A stretch of 34,526 bases of DNA from a virus, in the IMG/VR virus record IMGVR_UViG_3300028563_000052, positions 1 to 34,526 of that record; one strand, given 5' to 3'. Below, piece by piece: positions 7,759 to 15,177 of the stretch. Made by a program: the position numbers and the translations under genes. How positions within the stretch are numbered: position 1 is the first letter of the stretch; each line of letters starts with the position of its first letter. A model generated the notes under the pieces. It worked only from the letters and a program-made list of their open reading frames with translations. It did not search any database and was not told where the DNA came from.

Positions 7759-8093
7759 CCCCGTTGAAAGATCGCGTAATCATCAAATGTGACCAGATGG
7801 AGAAGACCACCAGGGGCGGCATAATCATCCCTGACACCGCCACCGGCATCCGCCGCGACCGCGGTACCGTGATGGCGGTAGGTAAAGGTGAATGGCTGTC
7901 GATTGCCGGCCGATACCGGGAGCCAGAGGTGAAAGTCGGCGACCGCGTTCTGTACAGTCACGTTGCCGGGGTGTTCATCGATGAAGAAAAAACGATGCTC
8001 AACATTCGGGAATGCGACATCATTGCCATCGTCGACGACGAGGTCACCATGACCCCCAATCCCTACAACGGGCATGCAAGGGACGTGGCATGA
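7755..8093 (+). CDS. GroES-like co-chaperonin
   Basis: This 112-residue protein aligns in pattern with GroES (Cpn10). It begins PLKDRVIIKCDQMEKTTRGG and continues IIIPDTA, which contains the mobile loop (about residues 16-27) with the hydrophobic GGIII tripeptide region that docks on GroEL. RGTVMAVGKG, VKVGDRVLYSHVAGVFIDEE and the final strand RECDIIAIV follow. It should form a heptameric lid for the host GroEL chamber, as phage T4 gp31 does to fold its coat protein. About 15 residues beyond the normal C-terminus (TMTPNPYNGHARDVA) are extra. It lies in the early operon, far from the coat gene. No GroEL gene is visible in the window. Confidence 0.9.
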   Translation: MTPLKDRVIIKCDQMEKTTRGGIIIPDTATGIRRDRGTVMAVGKGEWLSIAGRYREPEVKVGDRVLYSHVAGVFIDEEKTMLNIRECDIIAIVDDEVTMTPNPYNGHARDVA

Positions 8094-8296
8094 ACACCAC
8101 CGATATCATCAACACCTATATGACAAAAGAGAAGATGAACCGAGCAAGACGACGCGAGTTTGTCGCGTCGTTTGCCGGCCTGTCATTACGGAAGAAAATA
8201 GCGAGAGTGAAAGAGGTAGAAGCGGGGCTTATCGATCACGAGCCAACAGCAGAGCCCGCAGCTCCGCCTGGTTCTGCATTATCTTCTCAGAGTTGA
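8090..8296 (+). CDS. Small basic hypothetical protein, last gene of the rightward operon
   Basis: The product has 68 residues from the ATG at 8090, which overlaps the GroES stop (ATGA). The N-terminal 45 residues are helical and strongly basic (YMTKEKMNRARRREFVASF, then LRKKIARVKEVEAG). The tail is low-complexity Ala, Pro and Ser. The last 68 bases overlap, antisense, the 3' end of the leftward membrane-protein gene. The reading is supported by the coupling overlap. No family is recognised. Confidence 0.6.
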   Translation: MNTTDIINTYMTKEKMNRARRREFVASFAGLSLRKKIARVKEVEAGLIDHEPTAEPAAPPGSALSSQS

Positions 8297-8501
8297 CTTT
8301 TGTCTGCTGTATAATGGAGTGATCCTTTTCGAGTTCCGACACTCTGTCGGTCAGACTCGAGAGGATCGCCGACCCTTTCCAGGTCAGCCCCATCACCCCG
8401 CCCACGCCGCCGAGTAGAACTCCGATGATCAGAATCCACCCTTGAGGTGTCGGCCACGAGACAAAAACTTTCGAGCAATCAGCTTTGCAATGTTCAGTCA
8501 T
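8229..8501 (-). CDS. Small membrane protein with one N-terminal TM helix and coiled coil; possible holin or spanin-like lysis protein
   Basis: The product has 90 residues. The ATG at 8501 follows GGAGG (8505-8509 on the plus coordinate). A glycine-rich hydrophobic segment (GWILIIGVLLGGVGGVMGLTW, about 21-41) is a likely membrane helix. A heptad-patterned helix (SSLTDRVSELEKDHSIIQQT and on to NQAELRALLL) follows. One N-terminal TM plus coiled coil suits an inner-membrane spanin or a small holin. The lysozyme encoded at 25522-25971 has no secretion signal and would need a holin. The N-terminus holds two cysteines (C5, C9). It is the last gene of the late operon and overlaps the opposite-strand gene by 68 bases. 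The lysis role is inference. Confidence 0.7.
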   Translation of the reverse strand: MTEHCKADCSKVFVSWPTPQGWILIIGVLLGGVGGVMGLTWKGSAILSSLTDRVSELEKDHSIIQQTKVNSEKIMQNQAELRALLLARDR

Positions 8502-8512
8502 ATAACCTCCAC

Positions 8513-9835
8513 TTACTTTTTCTTCGGCGGTTTTGGAAACTCCGTCGTTATGTGCGTGCTACCGTCAGAGCTGTTGTACCAAAACATTCTGCCCCGGCCG
8601 AATTCATCATCGGTAAAGCCTTTGTGCACGATATCGCTGCCATGGGCTGATTTGGCCTCTGCAATGAGTCGGTCGTCGATGGGAGCTGTACGGGCTGCAT
8701 CCTCTTTGAGTTTCTGAGATACCGATTCCATGTATTCCCGGTTGGACTCGGTAGCGGCCGCTGCGGCTTCATTATCCGCTTTGGCATTCTTCATGTAGTC
8801 CACTTTATCCAGTAGACGCTGGGTGGGGCTGTTGATCGGTATTATGCTCTCCGGGGCCCTGTATCCCTCCTGATGCATTTCCACGACCTTGTTGTATGCC
8901 TTCTGGTTCTCGTACCAGGCTTGCCGTGCCCACTCAAGCTGTGCGTCACTGGCATGTGCCGGTTTTGGCAGGCCGAGATATTCCGATACCGGCTCGTTCT
9001 TCGAACCCGGTGACGGATCGAGCTTCACCTCATATGCAGGCTGCGCCGTTGACCGGCCGCCGCCTTCAAGCGGGCTATACTGTTCGATGGTAGAGAGAGA
9101 GTGCTGCTGACGCATGTCAGGCTGCCGAAGCATTGCCATATCATGCTCCCGGCTGATGGCGCCTCCGCGCCCGGGGCCACCCTCGGTATTCGGGGATTGC
9201 TCGGTGTACCCTTCCACATGGGTGTCTTCAGGCACTTGGGCATGTTTCAGTTCTGCCGCTTCTATCTGCTCGGCCGGAGCCTTTTTCGACGGCATGAGGC
9301 CTTTGAGTTTATTCAGCGCTGTTTGAACGATTTCGTGCATGCCGGCAGACTTTGCCGCGTCAATGCCCAGTTTGGCTTCTTCACCTTCACCGCCGGCAGC
9401 GTTGGCAGGGTCGCTGGCCATCATAAGAATGGCTTCGAGACCGCCCATGACGTGTTTCGACAGGTTCGGATTTTTTTCAGTCCAGCCGTTCTTTGTCACA
9501 TAGTCATCAAAGGCATCAGCGAGCGGCTTGAGCAGGTAGTCCTTCATGGTTCCACCACCGGCATCCAGCGAGGCGTCTGCGGACTTATCATCGCCCGTAG
9601 AGCGAAGAATGGCCTGGCTGATTCCTTCTCGGATTTGGGCGAGAGCCTGGGACGGCACATGCAACAGCGTTGACGGACGCTGGTACTCATACTGAGTTGG
9701 TTGATTGGTCACGTCAGCAGGCTGTATGCCCCCAATTTTGTCAAGGGTGTACGGTATGCGTCCGGAGGGTTGCGACGGTTCCGCAGTAGCAGTTGGTGCG
9801 GAGTAGGGGGCATCGATTTGGCTCAGTGTCGGCAT
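8513..9835 (-). CDS. Probable virion-associated protein of unknown function
   Basis: The product has 440 residues with no recognised domain. It starts MPTLSQIDAPYS, closely matching the start of the presumed ejection protein at 15159-16775 (MPTIGQIDTNQIS). The first 60 residues are Pro, Gln, Thr and Ala-rich and probably disordered. Residues about 95-190 are helical with an Ala-rich section (LEAILMMASDPANAAGG). A Gly/Pro/Glu-rich linker follows. Near residues 300-390 lies a long charged, Ala-rich helix (NAKADNEAAAAATESNREY). The C-terminus is compact and basic (RGRMFWYNSSDGSTHITTEF...KKK). Composition and its late-operon location suggest an internal or ejected virion protein. Its ATG overlaps the stop of the 38-residue gene upstream (TAATG). 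Confidence 0.7.
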   Translation of the reverse strand: MPTLSQIDAPYSAPTATAEPSQPSGRIPYTLDKIGGIQPADVTNQPTQYEYQRPSTLLHVPSQALAQIREGISQAILRSTGDDKSADASLDAGGGTMKDYLLKPLADAFDDYVTKNGWTEKNPNLSKHVMGGLEAILMMASDPANAAGGEGEEAKLGIDAAKSAGMHEIVQTALNKLKGLMPSKKAPAEQIEAAELKHAQVPEDTHVEGYTEQSPNTEGGPGRGGAISREHDMAMLRQPDMRQQHSLSTIEQYSPLEGGGRSTAQPAYEVKLDPSPGSKNEPVSEYLGLPKPAHASDAQLEWARQAWYENQKAYNKVVEMHQEGYRAPESIIPINSPTQRLLDKVDYMKNAKADNEAAAAATESNREYMESVSQKLKEDAARTAPIDDRLIAEAKSAHGSDIVHKGFTDDEFGRGRMFWYNSSDGSTHITTEFPKPPKKK

Positions 9836-9951
9836 TATTTGTCCTCTCGAAAGTAAACGTTGAACCGGTCAAGAATGAACCAGACGCACAGAAGAGTCAG
9901 CACGCCTGTATCGACGAGATTTGCATAGAAATCGGAGCAAAAGAACTGCAT
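9835..9951 (-). CDS. Tiny predicted membrane protein (38 aa)
   Basis: Reading leftward, ATG at 9951 starts one base after the homospermidine synthase stop and ends at a TAA that overlaps the next ATG. It encodes 38 residues, including a hydrophobic stretch NLVDTGVLTLLCVWFIL (11-27) and a charged tail RFNVYFREDK. One transmembrane helix with a positive/negative cytoplasmic tail is likely. It exactly fills the 118-base gap between two genes with tail-to-head coupling, which supports it being real. There is no strong ribosome site, only a weak GGCAG. A holin-like or regulatory membrane peptide is possible. Confidence 0.5.
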   Translation of the reverse strand: MQFFCSDFYANLVDTGVLTLLCVWFILDRFNVYFREDK

Positions 9952-9952
9952 G

Positions 9953-11548
9953 TTACTGCCTGTCGAGAAAATTCTCGAACCGCCAGATGTGCTTCTCGTC
10001 AGGCTCGCACTCCTTGCGTTCCGGGAAATAGTTCGTGTTATTTTTCACAGGTGTCCATTCATATTCTTTGCTGATGAATGTACCCAGGTATGGTTTCGCA
10101 ATTTTGAGAATGTACTCCTCTGGAATGTCTTCCGGATTCAGAATGCCCTCGTTTGGGTTTTCAACCATATAGCAAATCGCGGCAGTCACTCCGATGGCGA
10201 CTTGCACCGATGTGGCATTCTGCAAAGGAGCCAGTTTACGTGCGGTTTCGATATCGAGTGACGACCCACACCACCAAACGTGCTCATCGTCGTACCCGCC
10301 GATCATGATGCCGAGCACGTCAGAACCGTATTCGATTTCGTTTTCGTAGGCAATGCGTTGCTGGCAGAGAGGCTTGTAGTCGTTTGCCCGCAACTCCCAA
10401 AGACTGGCGACCATTGCATCACAACCGTGGTAGCAATAGTATACAGTCGGGCGATATTGCCCGTCTTCCGTGGTCAGAAAATCACTGATGGTGTACGCCT
10501 CCCCATGGCGGATAAGGGTGCCCATTATCTGTCCATCGGCGCTAATGGCGGCTGTCTTTTCATCCCCCTCTTCATCCTTATAGTCGGCGTCAACCGGCGG
10601 CGGAACGAAACCGCGTACACGGGTATTCATCCCCATTGTATGCAGAAAAATCTGGTTTTTCGGGCCGTGCTCCGGTATCGTTGCGTCAACTGGCGGCTTG
10701 CCTTCATGGGTGCCCCAGCCCAATTCGGCGGGGCTTGTGGCCTCTTCCAGAAGACCGCAGCATGACCAGGTGTTGACGAATTCGCCGCTTTCACGGGGCC
10801 GGGTCATGCGCTGAGTATCTCTCTCAGTATCGATAACGACTTTGACTTTCAGTTTGCGGGCGAGCTCGGCATAAGAGCCGTCGAACTCAACCTTTTTCTT
10901 CTTCGCCAGATCCCGCAGACCCTGCTTCATGAATGCACTGATCAAGCCGGGATTTGCACCGAATTCGAGCACTGCGGTGCACTCTCCACCCTTCCATTCG
11001 TGCATCACGGCATCGAGTTCCTGTCGACGGGCATAGAGTGACTTTTCTTCGGCCGAACGCTCATCGAATCCGTCGGTAAAGTCCCACTCCTCGATCGACG
11101 TGTTGACATATAAGACCTCGTTGTCACGGCACCACTGCAAAATTTCGATGCAACTGATGTCGTACGCCAAGTCGATGCAGAGGTCGCCTGGTTCGAAGTG
11201 GTCTTCCATGAACTTTTCGAAGTTGTCCGGGAGAACCTGTTCCTGCTCAAAAGTGCAGCCAGCGTCGATCCAGTTCTGGATGACTTTGCGTCTGTCCAGC
11301 ATGTCGACCAATACGACCCGTGACAGGTCGAGATCGAGGTGCTTGACGAGCATAGGGAACATGCACTCCCACACGCTGCCGAGGCCGATGCAACAAACGT
11401 CGCCTTCGAACTTCGGCTTGACCTTGGCGATCGGTGCCGGATTGGCAATAAGCTGCGGTTCTTCTTCGCCCGCGTGCCCATTGTTGACCATTTTCACCTT
11501 CGCCGTGGACAAAGACGGCACTTCATGTATATCAGAAAGTTTTGGCAT
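9953..11548 (-). CDS. hss: Homospermidine synthase (saccharopine dehydrogenase-like fold)
   Basis: This 531-residue protein matches bacterial homospermidine synthase throughout. It has the NAD-binding start CCIGLGSVWECMFPML (52-67), YVNTSIEEW (147-155), EFGANPGLISAFMKQ (195-209), FVNTWSCCGL (257-266), PAELGWGTHE (273-282), YYCYHGCDA (370-378), GIMIGGYDDE (413-422), QNATSVQV (443-450) and the C-terminal PYLG...W...F..ENF signature. The enzyme uses NAD+ to make homospermidine from two putrescines, or putrescine plus spermidine. The glycine motif is GLGSVW, lacking the usual third Gly. About 50 residues precede the Rossmann fold, more than in cellular enzymes, and begin MPKLSDIHEVPS. AAGGAG (11553-11558) precedes the ATG. 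It sits in the late operon after the tailspike. Length and motifs suggest it is intact. Confidence 0.92.
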   Translation of the reverse strand: MPKLSDIHEVPSLSTAKVKMVNNGHAGEEEPQLIANPAPIAKVKPKFEGDVCCIGLGSVWECMFPMLVKHLDLDLSRVVLVDMLDRRKVIQNWIDAGCTFEQEQVLPDNFEKFMEDHFEPGDLCIDLAYDISCIEILQWCRDNEVLYVNTSIEEWDFTDGFDERSAEEKSLYARRQELDAVMHEWKGGECTAVLEFGANPGLISAFMKQGLRDLAKKKKVEFDGSYAELARKLKVKVVIDTERDTQRMTRPRESGEFVNTWSCCGLLEEATSPAELGWGTHEGKPPVDATIPEHGPKNQIFLHTMGMNTRVRGFVPPPVDADYKDEEGDEKTAAISADGQIMGTLIRHGEAYTISDFLTTEDGQYRPTVYYCYHGCDAMVASLWELRANDYKPLCQQRIAYENEIEYGSDVLGIMIGGYDDEHVWWCGSSLDIETARKLAPLQNATSVQVAIGVTAAICYMVENPNEGILNPEDIPEEYILKIAKPYLGTFISKEYEWTPVKNNTNYFPERKECEPDEKHIWRFENFLDRQ

Positions 11549-11557
11549 GGATGCTCC

Positions 11558-13393
11558 TTATTGCGGCCAGTTCACATTTTTGTGTGCGATGATGAGTTCA
11601 TACTGTCCCCCTGCCGCAATCGGATCATACGGGTGAAACACGATCTGCCCTGCTTGGCAGATGACCTCCAAAAACCCTCCCGCAGTGCTGTAGTACCGAG
11701 GAAGCATAATGCGGTCACCGCCGGCAAGAATCCAGGTCGCAGAGAGAATGACAATGTTAGTTTGGTTGTAGCCGGACGGGTATGCCACGTTCGTGTCCCC
11801 GGTGTTGAGAGACCCTGTCAATTTTTGAGTGTAGTTGTCATTCACCGTATCGGGGACGTTATCCCGACAAATGTTGTGCGTTCCAGCATTCGCATTGTTG
11901 GTAAAAGTGGTGATCTTATTCCCGGTGATAACACAGTTCTGGGCAGTAGCAGCCAACGTAAGGCCGGCAATCAAGTTGCCGTTAACCACTGCTCCGTTTG
12001 CCGACGAACCGATTGTCAGGGTGCTTCCGAACGTATTATTACTCAGAATGGAGGAGGTCGCCCCATAGTTGCATGGCTGTGAGAAATTACAGCTGTAGAA
12101 ATTGTTGCCGGGCTGCCCGAGAACGATGATGCCCCCGTTGGATATGATATTCCGGAATGTCATATTGTATGATCCGTTGCTCATAGCTATACAGTGGGAT
12201 GTTCCCCCGGGAGTGGTTTGTGTGAGGTTCAGATCTTGCATTAACACATCGTGCACTGCTACTGAGTCTGCCCACATGTCGCCAAAATCGCTCAACTGAG
12301 TGATAGTAGTGTATGTTCCGGCGCCTTTGATTGCCACACCAGTTGCAAAGCTTAGACCGCTTCCAATTGCATATTTTCCGGTGTTTCCCCCGTTGAGCTT
12401 AACGGCCACGTTGCCGAAGTACACACCCAACGAAGCGGATGCTGTGAAGATGGCGGCACTGATTGCTGCGGCATCGTCAGTTGTGCCGTCAGCTTTCGCG
12501 CCAAACCACTCCGGAAGAAATTCCACCGGAGATGTCTGCGTGGCATTCGGAGATGACGCATCATGAAACTGAATGTGGCTGCCTGCTCCGCCGGTGGTCA
12601 CATCGAAATGGTATGAATGGTCATTTGGCTGAATAACCGGGTTGCAAACAAGTTTGAATGCAACCGGTTGAAGTACCGCACCAACGTCCATATACAACGG
12701 GATGTAATCTATGGCCGGAGTAGATGTCAGTTTATACGTCCCAGGCGGGGCATAGATGGGCAATTTGGGGGAAAGCCCGTTGGCACCGGTCACCGCAGCC
12801 AGAAAAGCCAGTCGATCATCGGTAGCGCCGTCCCCTTTCGCGTTGTACCACTTTACGTTTACCTTGTCCACGACAAAGCGAACCCACCGACCCAAGGACA
12901 GGTACCCCGTCGGCTGAATGAACATGCCCAGATCGTCACTGGCGGCGGTTGCGCTGCTCCAGTACCACCAACCCTGACCGCCGTCGCCAACATAGCTCAC
13001 TCCATCGACCCACACAGCCTGACCATTGGACACCCCAATTACATTGCGAAGATCGGTGACCAGATTAGCGGTGAACCCCGAAATGGCGGATTGAGTGTAA
13101 TTATCGTTTTCCCATATGACGCTGCCGCCCGAATCGGTCAGAATGAACTTGTACGACACGCCGGCCGTCAACCAAATGATCGGCACCGGGTTGCCGGAAC
13201 CGTTGGTCGGGAATCCGCCTGCGTTGAGCACGATAGGATTCGTGAACGGGGTTGCCCCGAGAGGGTCTTGATACGACGGCAGCTGAGCCGTGTTACCGGC
13301 GCCGGCCGCATATGTGTAAAACAGGCCGCCGTCGAGCGGCACGCCAAGATCATCGAATGTCCGATTCAGAAAGAACGGGCTATAAGTTGCCAT
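11558..13393 (-). CDS. Tailspike with virion-adaptor domain and two pectate-lyase-like modules
   Basis: The product has 611 residues. The N-terminal 100 residues resemble the widespread tailspike head-binding adaptor: SPFFLNRTFDDLGVPLDGG, then LFYTYAAGAGN, FTNPIVLNAGGFPTNGSG and VSYKFILTDSGG. Two beta-helix entry motifs follow, KWYNAKGDGATDDRLAF (181-197) and EWFGAKADGTTDDAAAI (295-311). Asn-rich coils typical of a right-handed beta-helix occupy 350-510, and a beta C-terminal domain ends the protein. Such trimeric spikes bind and often cut surface polysaccharide; catalytic residues cannot be placed from sequence alone. It follows the third ejection-type gene, as the tailspike follows gene 16 in P22. 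AAGGAG precedes the ATG. Confidence 0.88.
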   Translation of the reverse strand: MATYSPFFLNRTFDDLGVPLDGGLFYTYAAGAGNTAQLPSYQDPLGATPFTNPIVLNAGGFPTNGSGNPVPIIWLTAGVSYKFILTDSGGSVIWENDNYTQSAISGFTANLVTDLRNVIGVSNGQAVWVDGVSYVGDGGQGWWYWSSATAASDDLGMFIQPTGYLSLGRWVRFVVDKVNVKWYNAKGDGATDDRLAFLAAVTGANGLSPKLPIYAPPGTYKLTSTPAIDYIPLYMDVGAVLQPVAFKLVCNPVIQPNDHSYHFDVTTGGAGSHIQFHDASSPNATQTSPVEFLPEWFGAKADGTTDDAAAISAAIFTASASLGVYFGNVAVKLNGGNTGKYAIGSGLSFATGVAIKGAGTYTTITQLSDFGDMWADSVAVHDVLMQDLNLTQTTPGGTSHCIAMSNGSYNMTFRNIISNGGIIVLGQPGNNFYSCNFSQPCNYGATSSILSNNTFGSTLTIGSSANGAVVNGNLIAGLTLAATAQNCVITGNKITTFTNNANAGTHNICRDNVPDTVNDNYTQKLTGSLNTGDTNVAYPSGYNQTNIVILSATWILAGGDRIMLPRYYSTAGGFLEVICQAGQIVFHPYDPIAAGGQYELIIAHKNVNWPQ

Positions 13394-13395
13394 TT

Positions 13396-15177
13396 TTACT
13401 CCTTATCGATCGTTGACATGAGTTTTCTGCCTTTGGATTTCAGGGACTGACCGGCACCATACAACGCTCTGGCGGTGGAAGGGCTCTTGCTGATCACGTT
13501 TGCCACCGGCAACGCCAGGGACAATCCATGCGTTGCTGCCGCGTGCCCTACCGCCATGCCGAATCCTAAAAAGTCGTCAAGGCCGATGGGATTCTTCCGG
13601 CTCTCTACAAGAATTTGTTTCCGTGCAGCACGTTCCATGGGAATCATTTCAGACAGCTGTTTGTTGAGCTCTTTGATCCCGGGTTTACCCTTATTTTCCA
13701 ACTGCGTCTTCAGTTCGTCATAGAGCGCGTTGTAGAACGAGGCTTTATTCGTGGCATTCTCGTTTGCCATCATTTTGCCGTTGTGCTCGAGCCAATCGCC
13801 GTGCCCTCCGATCTCCTGCTTCAGCAATTGCGCTTCAGCGAGATCAACGTTATTCTTTATCGCGGGTGCATGCGCAAAATCGAGCCCGTATGTGAATTCA
13901 AGCTCACTGGAAACATCCTGCGCAACCTTGTCCATGGCCAGACGATTGAGACGGGTAGTTCCCGCCACTTTCTGTTTGGCGGCGTTGACCGCTTGCGCAA
14001 TGTTGATGCGGCTGCTCGGATCGGCTGCGTCGAATTCAACGGACTGAATTTTCTCCCGAAGCTGTTTCGCCACGTCTACGATTTTAGATTGCCACTGGCT
14101 CTGAACTTGAGATGCATTGCCGAATACGCCGTATTTCGAATACATAGCGTTCGTGGCGCCTTTAGACATCTCGGGGGAGTTGATCTTTACCTTTGTCCCC
14201 TGAATACGGGCAGCCATGTTCTCCGCCGTCTGTCCGGCGCCGGTTAATGCGTTTCCCGCTACATTGGATGCTGTTTCCGGGGCATCCCTAAGGGCACCCG
14301 GTATCGCTTTCACTACGCCTGGGGTGGCCTTTATTGCTTTTGCAGTCACATTAGCGGACACTTCGGCTACTTTATCCAGTGCAGCAAACATTGATTTGGT
14401 GGCGGCGCCCGCGGGTATGATTGCCGCCCCCAGCTGCGCAAAATTCCCGACAGCGTTGGCTGCATTTGATATTCGTGGGTGCGCTGCGGCAAACTTGTCG
14501 GCGGCATCTGCCAGGTTGTCCACCAGCTTCTTCTCACCGGGTACCCATGTTGGCACTTTTGATAACGCCTGCAGGCCTTCACCTGCATAATGTTCTGCCG
14601 TCTGAACCGCTTGACCCATGTTACTCAACACCGGTGTGTTTCGGGTAGCATAGATTGCCTGATTCAGTGCCTTACCTGGCAGGTTGGCCAGGTCTTTAGC
14701 CGCAGTGCTATATTCATTGAGCTTCGTTTCCGCGGGGGTCTCACCAGCGGCGTGCGGCACCGGGCTGGTTTGTGCGAACTCCGGATAGTGCGAATTGAAT
14801 GCCTTTGTGATCTCATTGGCGGAGTTCAAGTCACTATTTTGAAAAGCCCGCATAACGCTGTTTGCATAATCCTCGGGTGACCCTGGAGCGGCGTCTCTGT
14901 AAGGCACCGCTCCGGTGAACAGCACTGTGGCATGCTGCATCAGTGCACCTGGTTTAACCTGAATGGGCTGTTTCTCGGCTGCCGATAAAGCAGGCTTGCC
15001 CACAACGATCGGTTCAGAATGGGGCACGGGTTCAGAGTGTGGCCATTTCTGCGGTATCGCGGGGGAGTGCGGCACCGTGGTGTCACCAGCCATTTGCTCA
15101 TCCGTCATTGGATGAATCGCATCAGGGGCAACCGCCATCTCCGCATCGGTCATCGGCTTTATTTCGGGGGCTGCCAT
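13396..15177 (-). CDS. Putative DNA ejection/pilot protein (gp16-position)
   Basis: The product has 593 residues. The N-terminus carries two copies of PMTD(A/E)(E/Q)MA (8-15 and 23-30), a short motif also seen at the front of other phage internal virion proteins. The protein is rich in Ala, Lys, Gln and Asn and mostly helical. Hydrophobic Gly/Ala segments near residues 235-265 (NAVGNFAQLGAAIIPAGAAT) and 555-575 (GMAVGHAAATHGLSLALPVA) could insert in membranes during genome delivery. The order gp7-like, Gln-rich coiled-coil protein, this protein, spike repeats the P22 7-20-16-9 order, so it occupies the gp16 slot. Similarity to gp16 itself is not evident, so the role rests on position and composition. 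Its start overlaps the upstream gene by 19 bases. Confidence 0.65.
   Translation of the reverse strand: MAAPEIKPMTDAEMAVAPDAIHPMTDEQMAGDTTVPHSPAIPQKWPHSEPVPHSEPIVVGKPALSAAEKQPIQVKPGALMQHATVLFTGAVPYRDAAPGSPEDYANSVMRAFQNSDLNSANEITKAFNSHYPEFAQTSPVPHAAGETPAETKLNEYSTAAKDLANLPGKALNQAIYATRNTPVLSNMGQAVQTAEHYAGEGLQALSKVPTWVPGEKKLVDNLADAADKFAAAHPRISNAANAVGNFAQLGAAIIPAGAATKSMFAALDKVAEVSANVTAKAIKATPGVVKAIPGALRDAPETASNVAGNALTGAGQTAENMAARIQGTKVKINSPEMSKGATNAMYSKYGVFGNASQVQSQWQSKIVDVAKQLREKIQSVEFDAADPSSRINIAQAVNAAKQKVAGTTRLNRLAMDKVAQDVSSELEFTYGLDFAHAPAIKNNVDLAEAQLLKQEIGGHGDWLEHNGKMMANENATNKASFYNALYDELKTQLENKGKPGIKELNKQLSEMIPMERAARKQILVESRKNPIGLDDFLGFGMAVGHAAATHGLSLALPVANVISKSPSTARALYGAGQSLKSKGRKLMSTIDKE

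Noticed and set aside
8336-8350. Hairpin ccgac-actct-gtcgg as a terminator
   Set aside because: The stem is 5 bp with no U-tract and lies inside the membrane-protein coding region.
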